From assembly GCA_947492955.1 (NCBI GenBank), contig CANLOV010000002.1, positions 310,001 through 374,000 of the forward strand: 64,000 nucleotides of DNA, written 5' to 3'. Below the pieces are notes generated by a model. It saw only the letters and a list, made by a program, of their open reading frames with translations. It searched no databases and was not told the origin of the DNA. Origin of the DNA: an uncultured Cellulophaga sp. (GTDB lineage: Bacteria; Bacteroidota; Bacteroidia; Flavobacteriales; Flavobacteriaceae). The position numbers and the translations under genes are program-made. This document shows positions 1 to 10,100 of this stretch, piece by piece (the first letter of the stretch is position 1; each line of letters starts with the position of its first letter).

Positions 1-225
1 TAAAGAATAAATCAAATTTTTAAAAACGGAAATTTTTAGAATCAGATGATTAAACACTATAAAACTTATTCCAACTAATAGGATTATAGAAAAAAAAGGA
101 ACATTTTGGTCAAGTCCAAATAATCCGATATACTCAGTTTTGTAAATAATAATAATTTGAGATAAAATCAGACTAATTAGAGAAACTATTCCAAAAAAGA
201 TTATTTCAATTCGCTTATAATTCAT
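1..225 (-). CDS. Partial small membrane protein, cut by the left edge
   Basis: An open frame starts at an ATG at 225-223 on the minus strand and runs 75 codons without a stop to base 1, so the C-terminus lies outside the window. The visible part begins MNYKRIEIIFFGIVS and has two hydrophobic stretches (about residues 9-27 and 44-62) separated by a short polar loop, which suggests a small integral membrane protein. I do not recognise a family. It lies downstream of the 152-residue gene at 434-892 on the same strand, separated by about 200 bases of structured non-coding DNA. Both genes look like accessory cargo rather than core genes. Confidence 0.5.
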   Translation of the reverse strand, partial: MNYKRIEIIFFGIVSLISLILSQIIIIYKTEYIGLFGLDQNVPFFSIILLVGISFIVFNHLILKISVFKNLIYSL

Positions 226-433
226 TATTTAGTCGTTTTCCTAGCTTGTTAACAACGGTCTTGGCTAAGCGTAGTGAGAAGGCAAGGAAATTTTTTGTTT
301 CCATCTTAACACGAAGTTAAAGCTTATTGTTTAGTTTTATTTTTTCCAAAGCTAAATCCATAAAATTTAGTGACATTATAAATATACACAGACCATTCGG
401 TTGAGCCCTAAAGTCCGAATTACGTTTAGGTAT
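226..433 (-). other. Structured intergenic stretch, possible cassette junction
   Basis: No gene is seen in these 208 bases. Read on the minus strand, the stretch holds several short inverted repeats: ATTCGG/CCGAAT (395-400 and 415-420), overlapping CCTAAA/TTTAGG (407-412 and 425-430), a TTAAC-TTCGT-GTTAA hairpin, a GGAAA/TTTCC hairpin around an A-run, and a perfect TTGTTAACAA palindrome near 246-255. GCTCAAC near 400-406 fits the integron core pattern RYYYAAC on the minus strand, but I could not find a convincing GTTRRRY partner. The layout of small unknown genes separated by folded spacers is cassette-like. Calling it an attC-type site is speculative. Confidence 0.25.
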
Positions 434-892
434 TTAGCTACTAGCTTTTTCTCCGCATATTTTTCTCACGTCCATAATTAGTCTGTCAATATTGAAATCC
501 AGCTTATCCCGTCTTACTTTTTCTTTTACCAATTCAAGTTTTTCAATAATCTTTGCGTTCAAGAAATTCCATTGTTCATTTTTGTTTAATTGAAAGAAGT
601 TTTCATCATCAAGAATTGCTGGTATTCCTATAGATTTTTCTTTTCTCCTATAGCTTTCAATTTCTTTCAAATTTTCACGTAGATATGGAATAGGATTTAC
701 ATTAAACTGAAAAAGAATCAGTATTAAGTCCGTTCCATAGTCTTGCCATTTCAAAGATGAAAATTGATTTTTAAGTCCATTTACGCCCCATAGATATTCC
801 TTAATTAATTCTTTATTAGTCTCTCCATATCCGAAACTTGCGAATACTCCGATTATATTATCATCTGTCTTTTCGATTTCTATTTTTTTCAA
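434..892 (-). CDS. Hypothetical protein, 152 residues, TTG start
   Basis: I do not recognise this protein. It is soluble and charged, with no signal peptide or membrane segment, a tryptophan-rich middle and a lysine-rich helical C-terminus. The frame can only begin at TTG (892-890), because the codon just before it is a TAG stop and the only internal ATG, near the end, would leave a short fragment. The gene may therefore be intact with a TTG start, or a fragment that lost its 5' end. An 11-bp perfect inverted repeat (TTAGCTACTAG at 434-444 and CTAGTAGCTAA at 893-903) brackets the frame exactly: one copy carries its stop codon and the other sits just upstream of its start. That supports a mobile or cassette origin. 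Confidence 0.45.
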   Translation of the reverse strand: MKKIEIEKTDDNIIGVFASFGYGETNKELIKEYLWGVNGLKNQFSSLKWQDYGTDLILILFQFNVNPIPYLRENLKEIESYRRKEKSIGIPAILDDENFFQLNKNEQWNFLNAKIIEKLELVKEKVRRDKLDFNIDRLIMDVRKICGEKASS

Positions 893-903
893 CTAGTAGC
901 TAA
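434..903. repeat. 11-bp inverted repeat bracketing a small gene
   Basis: TTAGCTACTAG at 434-444 is the exact reverse complement of CTAGTAGCTAA at 893-903. The match stops abruptly on both sides. The two copies enclose the 152-residue frame with almost no spare sequence. Terminal repeats of a tiny mobile unit or cassette boundaries would look like this, but no transposase lies between them. Confidence 0.4.
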
Positions 904-1041
904 TATAAATATATGTGTAACCCTATGAAACTAAAGTATATATTTTTATTTGACAAAGAAAAAATAATATACACAAAACAAAGAAAACATTACAAACCAC
1001 CTATAAATCCTGAGAAAAATGGAATTACAAAGAAATTTTTA

Positions 1042-2838
1042 TTATATCTTCTCTACATACACATAATACGCTACATTTTCTTTCCCCTCTGCATCTTTAA
1101 AATTAGCGTATAACTTGGTTTTACCTTTCTTTAAATTCACTGTAAAGTCTGCAGAAAAATCTGTAGCTGAGACTAGCTTCTCTTTTTTAATTTGATTTTC
1201 AAAATTTATAGTAGCCGCTACATAATTTAAATTTACTCCTTTGGGTATATCTTTTTCTAAGCCTGGTAACTGAGATACTGTTATGCCTTCTACTGCTGTA
1301 TTAATAAGTAAATTAGATTCTATGGGATACCTTCTTAAAGATACTTTATAAGCACCTTCCTCTAATACATTTACACTCCAATATCCAGAACCAATAGTTC
1401 CTTGCCTAATATATATTTGATTCCATGGGTGTTGCCCATTAGGGGCATGACAATCATGAGCGGTCAATGTAATAGGATTTTCTTTATCGTTTCCTAAATC
1501 AAAATAAATTTCTTTATCAAAATCTACAGAAACGGTTTGCCACCATCTATCGTAAAATGCTCTTAACTCATTAACTTTTTCTATGTTAGTTGCTGCTATA
1601 TTATTTTTTTGCCCCTTATCGTTTTCTAAATTATATAATTCTTTTCCGTTAATTAAACGCCATTTGTGCTGCATTACGGCAGATTGCTTCCATTTTTCTG
1701 GTTCTTGAAGACGTTGAGAGTCTGTAATTAAAATTCTATTGTCTACTGTAGTTTCCCCTTTTAGCAAGGGCACTATACTTTTTCCTGCAATTTCTAAGTG
1801 GTCTTTAGGTAATTGTATACCGCATAATTCTGCTAAGGTTGGTAAAATATCTAATTGCGCCGTTAATTCATGTATATCTTTTGATGTTGAAATCTCTCCA
1901 TCTTTCCAGTGTATAAAAAAAGGCACCCTGTGTCCGCCTTCGTACTCACTTCCTTTAGTACCTCTCATGCCTGCATTAAACCCTTTTTCAACTCCTTTTT
2001 TATTGTAATAACCAGCAGAGGTACCATTATCTGTCATAAAAATTAAAATGGTATTATCTGCTATTTTTAGATCTTTTAAAACCGTTCTTAGCTTTCCAAA
2101 ATTATCATCAATATTGGTAATCATACCATAGAATTTTTTTTGCGTATCTGTTAATATTGCTTCAGGTATATTCTTATACATATCATAATATGCTGTTGGC
2201 ACATTAAAAGGGCCATGAGGTGCATTAGGTGCTATATAACAGAAAAATGGCGCTTCTTTATTTTCTTGTATAAAATTAATAGCTTCTCCAAAAAATACAT
2301 CGGTGCAATACCCTGAATATTTTTGTGGCTTACCATTATTAAAATAGGTGTCATCAAAATAATCATTGCCCCAATAATCTGGTGTTTGTTGTACACCACC
2401 TCCACCATGTATTACTGTTTGCTGAAAACCTCTGTCTTGTGGTCTAAACGGATAATTATCTCCCATATGCCATTTCCCAAAAGCACCAGTCTTATAACCT
2501 GCTTCTACAAACATATCTGCCAAGGTTTTTTCGTTTTCTCTAAGTAAAGACCAACCACCTACAGTATGCCAAACTCCGGTACTATTTGCATACCTCCCTG
2601 TCATTAAGGAAGACCGTGTAGGAGCACAAGTAGGACCTACATGAAAATCTGTTAAATGATAGCTTTCCGAATAAAAACTATCTAAATGTGGTGTTTTTAT
2701 AAGTGTATTACCATGTGCACCAATATCTCCATAACCCTGATCGTCTGTAATTACTAAAATTACATTAGGTTTAGGTGCACTTTCCTTTACAGAACAACCG
2801 AACAGTAGGCATAAAAAAAACAATTGAAAGAACTTCAT
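1042..2838 (-). CDS. Type I sulfatase lipoprotein
   Basis: A formylglycine-dependent sulfatase, expected to remove sulfate esters from sugars, probably of algal polysaccharides. The start is set at the ATG at 2838, which gives an N-terminus MKFFQLFFLCLLFGC with a lipobox (LFGC), so the protein should be lipid-anchored in the envelope. The maturation motif CAPTRSSLMTGR is present, with the modified cysteine at about residue 71. The metal-binding DD pair follows the VILVIT strand, and GKWHMGD and DNG motifs are also present. About 598 residues, longer than the usual 450-550. The extra C-terminal part (after about residue 430) looks like a beta-rich accessory domain. It lies 178 bases downstream of the planctomycete-like operon on the same strand and may be read with it or from its own promoter. 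The substrate cannot be told from sequence. Confidence 0.9.
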   Translation of the reverse strand: MKFFQLFFLCLLFGCSVKESAPKPNVILVITDDQGYGDIGAHGNTLIKTPHLDSFYSESYHLTDFHVGPTCAPTRSSLMTGRYANSTGVWHTVGGWSLLRENEKTLADMFVEAGYKTGAFGKWHMGDNYPFRPQDRGFQQTVIHGGGGVQQTPDYWGNDYFDDTYFNNGKPQKYSGYCTDVFFGEAINFIQENKEAPFFCYIAPNAPHGPFNVPTAYYDMYKNIPEAILTDTQKKFYGMITNIDDNFGKLRTVLKDLKIADNTILIFMTDNGTSAGYYNKKGVEKGFNAGMRGTKGSEYEGGHRVPFFIHWKDGEISTSKDIHELTAQLDILPTLAELCGIQLPKDHLEIAGKSIVPLLKGETTVDNRILITDSQRLQEPEKWKQSAVMQHKWRLINGKELYNLENDKGQKNNIAATNIEKVNELRAFYDRWWQTVSVDFDKEIYFDLGNDKENPITLTAHDCHAPNGQHPWNQIYIRQGTIGSGYWSVNVLEEGAYKVSLRRYPIESNLLINTAVEGITVSQLPGLEKDIPKGVNLNYVAATINFENQIKKEKLVSATDFSADFTVNLKKGKTKLYANFKDAEGKENVAYYVYVEKI

Positions 2839-3016
2839 TTTTATAAATTTAGGTTTATAGCACATTTAATATCCTAAATGCAAAGATGCACACTACAATT
2901 TATAAATAAGATTCTATATATCTGATTTTCTACAACATATGTTCTAAAACTAACTACTAACTGTTTTTAAGTATCTTCTTTAAAAAAGACAAAACGGACA
3001 ATAATAAAGCGTTTAG

Positions 3017-4393
3017 TTAAAAAATAATTTCTGGATAATTTTCTTTACTACTATAGCTCTCTACTTCTTCTTTTACAATAGGAGTTCCCCAAACATATAC
3101 TTTCTTTAGGTTCGTCATTTTTTCAAAAGTTTCTAAACTATTTTTTGTAACCTTAGTTCCATACAAATTAAGGCTAATAATACTTTTTAACCCCTCTAAT
3201 GCCTTAACCCCTTTATCTGTTATTGGGTTTTTATTTAATTTTAATATTTGAAGATTTGTAAAGGTTTGTAAAACTTTTACATGCTTATCTTCTAACATAT
3301 TATCGCCTAAAGAAAGCCATAAAATATTATCTTTTATTTTTGCTAACTTTTCTAATTTTTGCTGTAAATCAGCAGGGTTATTAATTGTCTGCGAAGGCAA
3401 TACTACATCGTACAAATTAGATTCAAAAGCCAATTCGCTTAGTCTAAAACCTTCGGCCTTAATTTCATTTAATACATCATCAGTAATAACATTTACTGTT
3501 GGCATTGGTATTTCTCCTGGTTTCCCCGATGCTTTTAAGCCAAGCATTACCGATGCTATATCTACAATATTTTCTGGTGTTTCTACTTCTGCAATTTTAG
3601 TATTAAAATCGGCATTTGCTTTATCTATCCAATAGGTTAATATTGCTGTTTCCTCTTCTGTTAAAGGCGTTTTACCTTCTGGTGGCATAAAATCTTCGTG
3701 ATGCGGATTTAATAACACTCTTTTAATCATTTCAGAATTAGCAGCGTTTCCTGCAACAAAAACATCGCCTCCTTTTCCTCCTTTTAATATTGCCTCTTGA
3801 TCCTCAAAAGAAAGGCCTCCTTTTTTCTTTCCTGCGTTATGGCAACTTGCACATTTATTCTGAAGAATAGGGTTTACCAAATACGAATATACCGCTGCAT
3901 CTTCTACCTTTTCTACTGGTACTAATTTCGTTTCTTCTTTCTTACCAAATGGCGCGTACTTTACTAAATAATCGTTACCATGTGTTAAATTACCTCCGTA
4001 ATGACCCGTAACACTTAGTAAAACAACGATAAGACTTAAAACAGAAATATTTGCTTTTACAGCATTAAAAGGAATTTTTACTTTTTCTATACGTATTAAC
4101 CATGCCAAAAAAGCAACTATTGTTGTTGCTATCCCTAACCAAAAGTGGGTATCTACTGCGCTTGCATCATAATCGCCACTTAAAGACAGCATATAACCCA
4201 AAATACACGATAGTGCAGCACTTATTCCTCCTAACAATAAAGCTAAAGGTATAGCTGCGGTTAATGTTGGATTTTTTTTCCATCTACTAAATACTTCTAA
4301 CACAAAAGCAAAAAATAAAAATCCTATTGGTAAGTGTACTACAAGTGGGTGAAACCTCCCTAAAAACAATACAAAATCTGGTGCTTGATCCAT
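3017..4393 (-). CDS. DUF2231 membrane, cytochrome c and leucine-rich repeat fusion
   Basis: Three parts are visible. Residues 1-135 form a DUF2231-type membrane domain with about four helices and the typical opening FHPLVVHLPIGF. Residues 165-260 form a planctomycete-type cytochrome domain with haem motif CASCH (Cys181, Cys184, His185) and a downstream MPPEG that may supply the methionine ligand. Residues 300-458 contain short leucine-rich repeats (LKLNKNPITDKGVKAL and similar). It should anchor a c-type haem at the cytoplasmic membrane, with the LRR part outside. It is the last gene of a four-gene operon, 22 bases after the NHL propeller gene. It could pass electrons from a periplasmic oxidation to the respiratory chain; that role is inferred. 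Confidence 0.85.
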   Translation of the reverse strand: MDQAPDFVLFLGRFHPLVVHLPIGFLFFAFVLEVFSRWKKNPTLTAAIPLALLLGGISAALSCILGYMLSLSGDYDASAVDTHFWLGIATTIVAFLAWLIRIEKVKIPFNAVKANISVLSLIVVLLSVTGHYGGNLTHGNDYLVKYAPFGKKEETKLVPVEKVEDAAVYSYLVNPILQNKCASCHNAGKKKGGLSFEDQEAILKGGKGGDVFVAGNAANSEMIKRVLLNPHHEDFMPPEGKTPLTEEETAILTYWIDKANADFNTKIAEVETPENIVDIASVMLGLKASGKPGEIPMPTVNVITDDVLNEIKAEGFRLSELAFESNLYDVVLPSQTINNPADLQQKLEKLAKIKDNILWLSLGDNMLEDKHVKVLQTFTNLQILKLNKNPITDKGVKALEGLKSIISLNLYGTKVTKNSLETFEKMTNLKKVYVWGTPIVKEEVESYSSKENYPEIIF

Positions 4394-4415
4394 AAAATAA
4401 ACAGTAACTAATTTT

Positions 4416-5555
4416 TTAAACGCGCTCTAATTTGTATGGCGCAGAATGATTTGCATTCCACTGACAGATGTATATATTTTTATCTTCATCAATACATACA
4501 TCATGACCATGTAATATGGGTTTTTCATCTATTTGAAAAGATTTTTGAAGCTCTCCTCCTTTATAAATGGGCTCTGTACCTCCTGGGTTAGATACAACTT
4601 TATCGCCTTCTAAAATAGTTACAAATCCTGTATGATCTTTCCAATTTGTTTTTCCAACCTTTGGTTGCGACCAACATACCCCTGCATATAGATTATCATC
4701 ATCAAAAACCGCTCTACATACTTGCATGTTAGGCATTTTTATGGTCTTAATATACTTACCATCTAAAGTAAAATATTTAAAACATTGCTCTGAACGTGAT
4801 GTACAAACCACCATTGGATTGCCTTTTTCTCTATAATCTATAGCTACACCGTGTGCACTTACTAGCCTATAGTTAGGGTCTGGATTATCACTACCTCCCC
4901 AATGACGAATATATTTACCGTTTAAATCGTATTGTATAATTCTGCTTTGCCCATAACCATCTGCCACATAAATATCTCCATTGGGACCAATAGCGGTTTC
5001 TGTTGGACAAAAATCTTCTCCTGGTTTATAAACACCAATAGTTACGGGGTGTCCAATATCAAAAATCACTTTTCCGTCTACAGTAGTTTTTGCAACACGC
5101 CCATTGTGTTTTACCATTTTGTTATTTTTCCCTAAAGCCCAACCAGAATCTGCAATATAAAGCATGTCTTCGCCACCTTCATCATGTAGGGTTAACCCAT
5201 GCCCCCCTTGATATGCTGTTCCCCAATAGTCTAATAACTTCCCAGATTTATCAAAAATTAATATGTTATTTTGTGGATGGTCTCCAATCATAATTAAGCG
5301 CCCTTTACTATCCATTACCATTTCGTGGCAATTAAGCAAGGGAATTCTTGTAGAACTTATTTGAGCCCAATTTTTTGTTAACTTATACCTATAATCTCCA
5401 TGCCCAAGAATCGTATTTGTTTCATTAAGCAAATGATTAACACTCTCTTTGTTTGTAATAATTGAAGGTCCTAAAGCAGAGGAAGGTGTAGCTGCTAAAG
5501 CAGCACCTGCTATTGTTGCTTTTTTAATGAAGTTTCTTCGTGTATTTTGCATCAT
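4416..5555 (-). CDS. NHL-repeat beta-propeller protein with Tat signal
   Basis: Starts with a twin-arginine export signal (MMQNTRRNFIKKATIAGAALA), so it should be exported folded. The rest (about residues 45-379) is a six-bladed NHL-type propeller, seen in repeated blocks such as GPNGDIYVADGYGQSRI and HDVCIDEDKNIYICQW. No catalytic triad or haem motif is visible. Such propellers often sit beside PSD1 and DUF1501 genes and may bind a sugar or act as a lyase- or lactonase-like enzyme; the exact role is unknown. The gene lies 24 bases after the DUF1501 gene and 22 bases before the cytochrome-LRR gene, so they are probably co-transcribed. Confidence 0.8.
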   Translation of the reverse strand: MMQNTRRNFIKKATIAGAALAATPSSALGPSIITNKESVNHLLNETNTILGHGDYRYKLTKNWAQISSTRIPLLNCHEMVMDSKGRLIMIGDHPQNNILIFDKSGKLLDYWGTAYQGGHGLTLHDEGGEDMLYIADSGWALGKNNKMVKHNGRVAKTTVDGKVIFDIGHPVTIGVYKPGEDFCPTETAIGPNGDIYVADGYGQSRIIQYDLNGKYIRHWGGSDNPDPNYRLVSAHGVAIDYREKGNPMVVCTSRSEQCFKYFTLDGKYIKTIKMPNMQVCRAVFDDDNLYAGVCWSQPKVGKTNWKDHTGFVTILEGDKVVSNPGGTEPIYKGGELQKSFQIDEKPILHGHDVCIDEDKNIYICQWNANHSAPYKLERV

Positions 5556-5579
5556 TTATTTTGGTTGGTTAAGGACTAT

Positions 5580-7097
5580 TTATGTTAATAAATCTTTTAC
5601 TACGTTCCCATGAACATCTGTTAATCTATATCTTCTTCCTTGGTGTTTAAAAGTAAGTCGTTCGTGGTCTACTCCAAATAAATGAAGTAAAGTAGCATGA
5701 AAATCGTGTACATGCACAGGGTCTTTTACTACATTATAACTAAAATCATCTGTTTCTCCGTACGAGAATCCTGGTTTTACACCAGCGCCTGCCATCCACA
5801 TAGTAAATGCTTTAGGGTGGTGATCGCGCCCATAATTATCAGATGTTAATTGTCCTTGAGAATATACTGTACGTCCAAATTCTCCTCCCCAAATAACTAA
5901 GGTATCCTCGAACATACCACGCTGCTTTAAATCTTTTATTAAAGCTGCTGTTCCCTGATCTGTTTTTTTAGACTGACTTTGAACTCCTCCAGGGCAGTAA
6001 TTATGCTGATCCCATCCTTGATGGTATAACTGCACAAATTTTACACCTTTCTCTAATAGTTTTCTTGCCATTAAACAATTGGCGGCATAAGTACCTGGAT
6101 CCCTACTATCTTTCCCATACATTTCAAAAATATGTTCTGGCTCGTCTGACAAATCTGTAACCTCGGGAACAGAAGTTTGCATTTTAAAAGCCATTTCATA
6201 CTGCGCCATTCTAGCTTGTATTTCTGGATCACCATAAGAATCGCTCTGTAAATCATTTAAATGACTTAAATAATCTAGCATATGCCTTCTATCATTACCA
6301 TCATAATTTTCAGGGTCTGTTAAGTACAATACTGGGTCTTTACCAGATCTAAATTGTACGCCTTGGTGTTCTGTTGGCAAAAAACCATTACCCCATAAAC
6401 TTGCTTTTAAAGGTTGCCCTTTTCCATTTTTAGAAACCAATGTAATAAATGTAGGCAAGTTTTCATTATCGGAACCTAAACCATAACTTAACCAAGAGCC
6501 AATAGATGGCCTACCAGGTAATTGGTGTCCTGTCTGCATAAATGTAATGGCTGGCGTATGGTTTATTTGATCTGTTTGCATACCTTTTATAAAGCATAAA
6601 TCGTCTACAACCTCCGAAAGATATGGCATAGCATCACTAACCCATGCTCTAGATTCTCCATACTGTTTAAATTTAAACGTAGAAGGAGCTACTGGTAATG
6701 TACTTTGATTTCCACTCATTCCAGTTAGTCTTTGCCCTCCCATAACAGATTCTGGTATTTCTTTACCAAACATATCTGTTAATTTAGGTTTATAATCAAA
6801 CAAATCTAATTGAGAAGGTCCTCCACTCTGAAACAAGTAAATGATTCTTTTAGCTTTTGGCAAATGATGCGGTAATCCTAATCTATTTTTATTATAGGTT
6901 TCTAAAATTCTTTCTTCCGTACTTTTATTTCCTACCGAACCAAACATTTTTTCGGTACCCAAAAGGCTTCCTAGTGCCAATGCACCTATACCTAAAGACG
7001 TTTGCTTTAAAAAATGTCTTCTATCTAACTGCTTTTCTAATTTCTGTAAATCTCTATTATTAGATGTTAATTTACTATGGTGATGATCATTACACAT
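5580..7097 (-). CDS. DUF1501 family protein with Tat signal
   Basis: A DUF1501 protein of normal length (505 residues). This family has an alkaline-phosphatase/sulfatase-like fold but no proven reaction. A twin-arginine signal (DRRHFLKQTSLGIGALALG) lies at about residues 26-45. Family landmarks are present: FQSGGPSQLDLFDYKP near residue 90, GGEFGRT and DHHPKAF in the last third, and a C-terminal HDFHATLLHLFGVDHERL block. DUF1501 genes nearly always follow PSD1/DUF1549/DUF1553 genes, as here (26-base gap), so the two products probably act together on the same periplasmic substrate. Family assignment is firm; function is open. Confidence 0.9.
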   Translation of the reverse strand: MCNDHHHSKLTSNNRDLQKLEKQLDRRHFLKQTSLGIGALALGSLLGTEKMFGSVGNKSTEERILETYNKNRLGLPHHLPKAKRIIYLFQSGGPSQLDLFDYKPKLTDMFGKEIPESVMGGQRLTGMSGNQSTLPVAPSTFKFKQYGESRAWVSDAMPYLSEVVDDLCFIKGMQTDQINHTPAITFMQTGHQLPGRPSIGSWLSYGLGSDNENLPTFITLVSKNGKGQPLKASLWGNGFLPTEHQGVQFRSGKDPVLYLTDPENYDGNDRRHMLDYLSHLNDLQSDSYGDPEIQARMAQYEMAFKMQTSVPEVTDLSDEPEHIFEMYGKDSRDPGTYAANCLMARKLLEKGVKFVQLYHQGWDQHNYCPGGVQSQSKKTDQGTAALIKDLKQRGMFEDTLVIWGGEFGRTVYSQGQLTSDNYGRDHHPKAFTMWMAGAGVKPGFSYGETDDFSYNVVKDPVHVHDFHATLLHLFGVDHERLTFKHQGRRYRLTDVHGNVVKDLLT

Positions 7098-7123
7098 ACT
7101 ATTCTTTTTTAGCGATTAGCAAT

Positions 7124-10100
7124 TTATCTTTTTGTTATTGTAGCATCGGTATTCATAATAGTACTTGCTACTACTGCATTTGCTGCAATGGAAGCTTTAT
7201 CATCCAAATCGGATATTTTAAAAGCTCCTGTTTCTAACCAACCTTTTGTTTTATCAATATTACTGCTAAACTTTTTGTATTCTTCTTCTTGTAATTTAGA
7301 TAAAGCATTTAATTCTTTTTCTGAAATGCTTCTTCCTGTTAACTTTTTAAAGGCTTTGGATATGCCTATTTTCACATCCTTTTCTTCGGTAATTTGCTTT
7401 CCTAATACTCTTGATGCTTCAATATATGTAGGGTCATTTAATATCACCAATGCTTGTAAGGGTGTGTTTGTTTTTTGTCTTCTACTAGAGCACAAATCTC
7501 TTGTAGGAGCATCAAAAGTTGCAATAGTAGGGTTAGGTACCGTTCTTTTCCATACAGTATACATACTCCTTCTATACAATCCTTCTTCGCCGTCTTGTAC
7601 ATAAGTATCTCCGTTTACCTTCCATAAACCATTTGGTTGGTAAGGTTTTACACTTTCTCCTCCTATTTTTTTGTTTAATAAACCTGAGGCATATAAAGCA
7701 TTATCTCTTAACATTTCTCCAGATAGTCTTGCAGAAGGTCCTCTTGCCAACCATTTATTTTCATTATCTACAGCTAAAAGTTCTTTACTTATAACTGAAC
7801 TCTGCTGATACGTATTGGATAGCATAATAGTTTTATGCAAGGCCTTTACATCCCATCCCGATTCTATAAAAGTAACCGCCAACCAATCTAATAATTTAGG
7901 GTGACTTGGTAATTCTCCTTGGTTTCCAAAATCTTCAGATGTTTTTACCAATCCTCTTCCAAATAAATTTTGCCAGTACCTGTTTACAGTAACCCTTGCC
8001 GTTAATGGATTATCTTTATGTGTTATCCATTTAGCAAGACCCAATCTATTTTTAGGAATACCTTCTGGCATTGGAAATATCTCTTCGGGTACATTAGAAA
8101 ATACCGAATCTGTTGGAGAATCGTAATTACCCCTGTCTAAAATATAAGCTTGCCTATTATGCTTACTTTCTTTCATGACCATAATTTGCTTAATAGGATC
8201 TATACTATCTATTAAAACCAACCTATCCTTTTCTAATTTTTTTAAGGCATTACCGTAAGCTTTTGAATTTGCAGATAAGTAATACTGAACAAGCTTTTCT
8301 TTTTCTATTTTAGATAAATCTGTATGATTTTTTTCTTTGATTTTACTTAGCATATCTGCATTAGAAATCTGCATTATTTCAATCTCACTTAACTCTTTAT
8401 TAAAAACCAATACATCATCAACGGTTGCCCCCCTTATACCTTTACCTCTCCATACCGCTCCAATACGCAATCCTGGCTCTAAACGAGGGCTTTGTGCTCC
8501 ATATAACCTTAATCCATGGAAAATAATGTCTTTATATAAATTATCAAAAACGGTTTTCGTTTCTTGTTTTTGTCCATCTACATATATCGCTACTCCGTTT
8601 GCTTTACTAGAACCATTGTAAGTCATGGTTAATTGTACCCATTTCTCTTTTGGTATTTCGTTTAACGATTCTATAACAATTGCATTATCTGGATATACAT
8701 GCGCTAATAAAGCTTCTAATTTATTATCCTTTATTTTTAAATGATACCCTCTAAAGCTATGTAATTCTGGGCTATTCATTTTATGAAAAATAACGCCTTC
8801 TTCTAAATCTTTAGGAATAAAAACCTGAATACCAATACTAAAGGGTTGGTTTCTTTGAAAAACACCAATATTATCCAAATCTAACCATGTATCACCATCC
8901 ATATAAAGGCCATTACCATTTGCACCTTTTTTATAAATAGCTTTTTCGTTATCTACAAATTGTTGGCGCATTCTTATTTTATTTTTTCCATTGCCACCAA
9001 TAGTATTTACTAATTTTTTAGTATTAAAATTAAGTTCCGCAATTAAACTACTAGGTTTTGTATTTAAAGAAAGTTTTTTATAGCTATTACTTGCTATCCA
9101 CTGATTTGCTTTTACACTTTCTTCGCTTGTTGTTGCCTTAACTTTTTCTTCTGTTTCGTTAACAATAGTTTCTAAATAAGCTAATACTTCTTCTTGCTCT
9201 TTGGTTGGCAATAACATTGCAGGAACTGGTGTTGCCAAATCCCATGGAATTAACCCAGTTTCATCTACATTATTAAAAAAACTATACATTTCGTAGTAGT
9301 TTTTTTGAGAAATTGGATCGTACTTATGATCATGACACTTAGCACATGCATAAGACAAACCTAACATACCTTGGCTTACAGTAGCCGTTCTGTCCGCAAC
9401 ATATTCTGATCTAAATTCCTCATCAATAATTCCACCTTCTAAATTCTGAGGGTGTAACCTATTAAATGTAGTTGCCAATTTTTGTTCTCTTGTAGCGTTC
9501 TCGAACATATCTCCGGCTAATTGCCAAGTAACAAATTCGTCGTAAGGCATATTCTCGTTAAAAGATTTTATAACCCAATCTCTCCAAGGAGAAGTATCTC
9601 TATACCTATCATTACTATAACCATGTGTATCTGCATAACGGGCTACATCCATCCAATCTAAAGTCATACGTTCTCCGTATTGTGGAGATGCCAATAGGCG
9701 GTCTAATTGCTTTTCAAAAGCATTTTCAGAAGTATCATTTATAAAACTCTCTATCTCTTCTAACGTAGGAGGCAATCCTGTTAAATCAAAAGAAGCCCTA
9801 CGAAGTAAAATTTCTTTATCAGCCTTTTTTGATGGAGAAAAGCCTTCTTGTTCTAATTTTGTAAGCACAAAATTATCTATTGGGCTACTAATAGCTAAGT
9901 CTTTATTTTTAACTACAGGTGGTTCGTGCTTTTCTGGTTTTATAAATGCCCAATGATCTTTATACTCTGCACCATCTTCTATCCATTTTACCAAGACTGC
10001 CTTTTCATAGTCTGTTAAAGTTAAATGAGAGCCAATTTCTGGCATTACAAGTTTTGGATCATCGGTCATTATACGGTGATAAAACTCGCTCTTATTTAAT

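Noticed and set aside
913-1113. 66-residue plus-strand frame next to the sulfatase
   Set aside because: It overlaps the end of the sulfatase gene, is lysine- and tyrosine-rich as expected of AT-rich noise, and has no recognisable domain.
7188-7604. 138-residue plus-strand frame inside the PSD1 gene
   Set aside because: Opposite-strand shadow of a long, well-supported gene; serine/leucine-rich composition is typical of such shadows.
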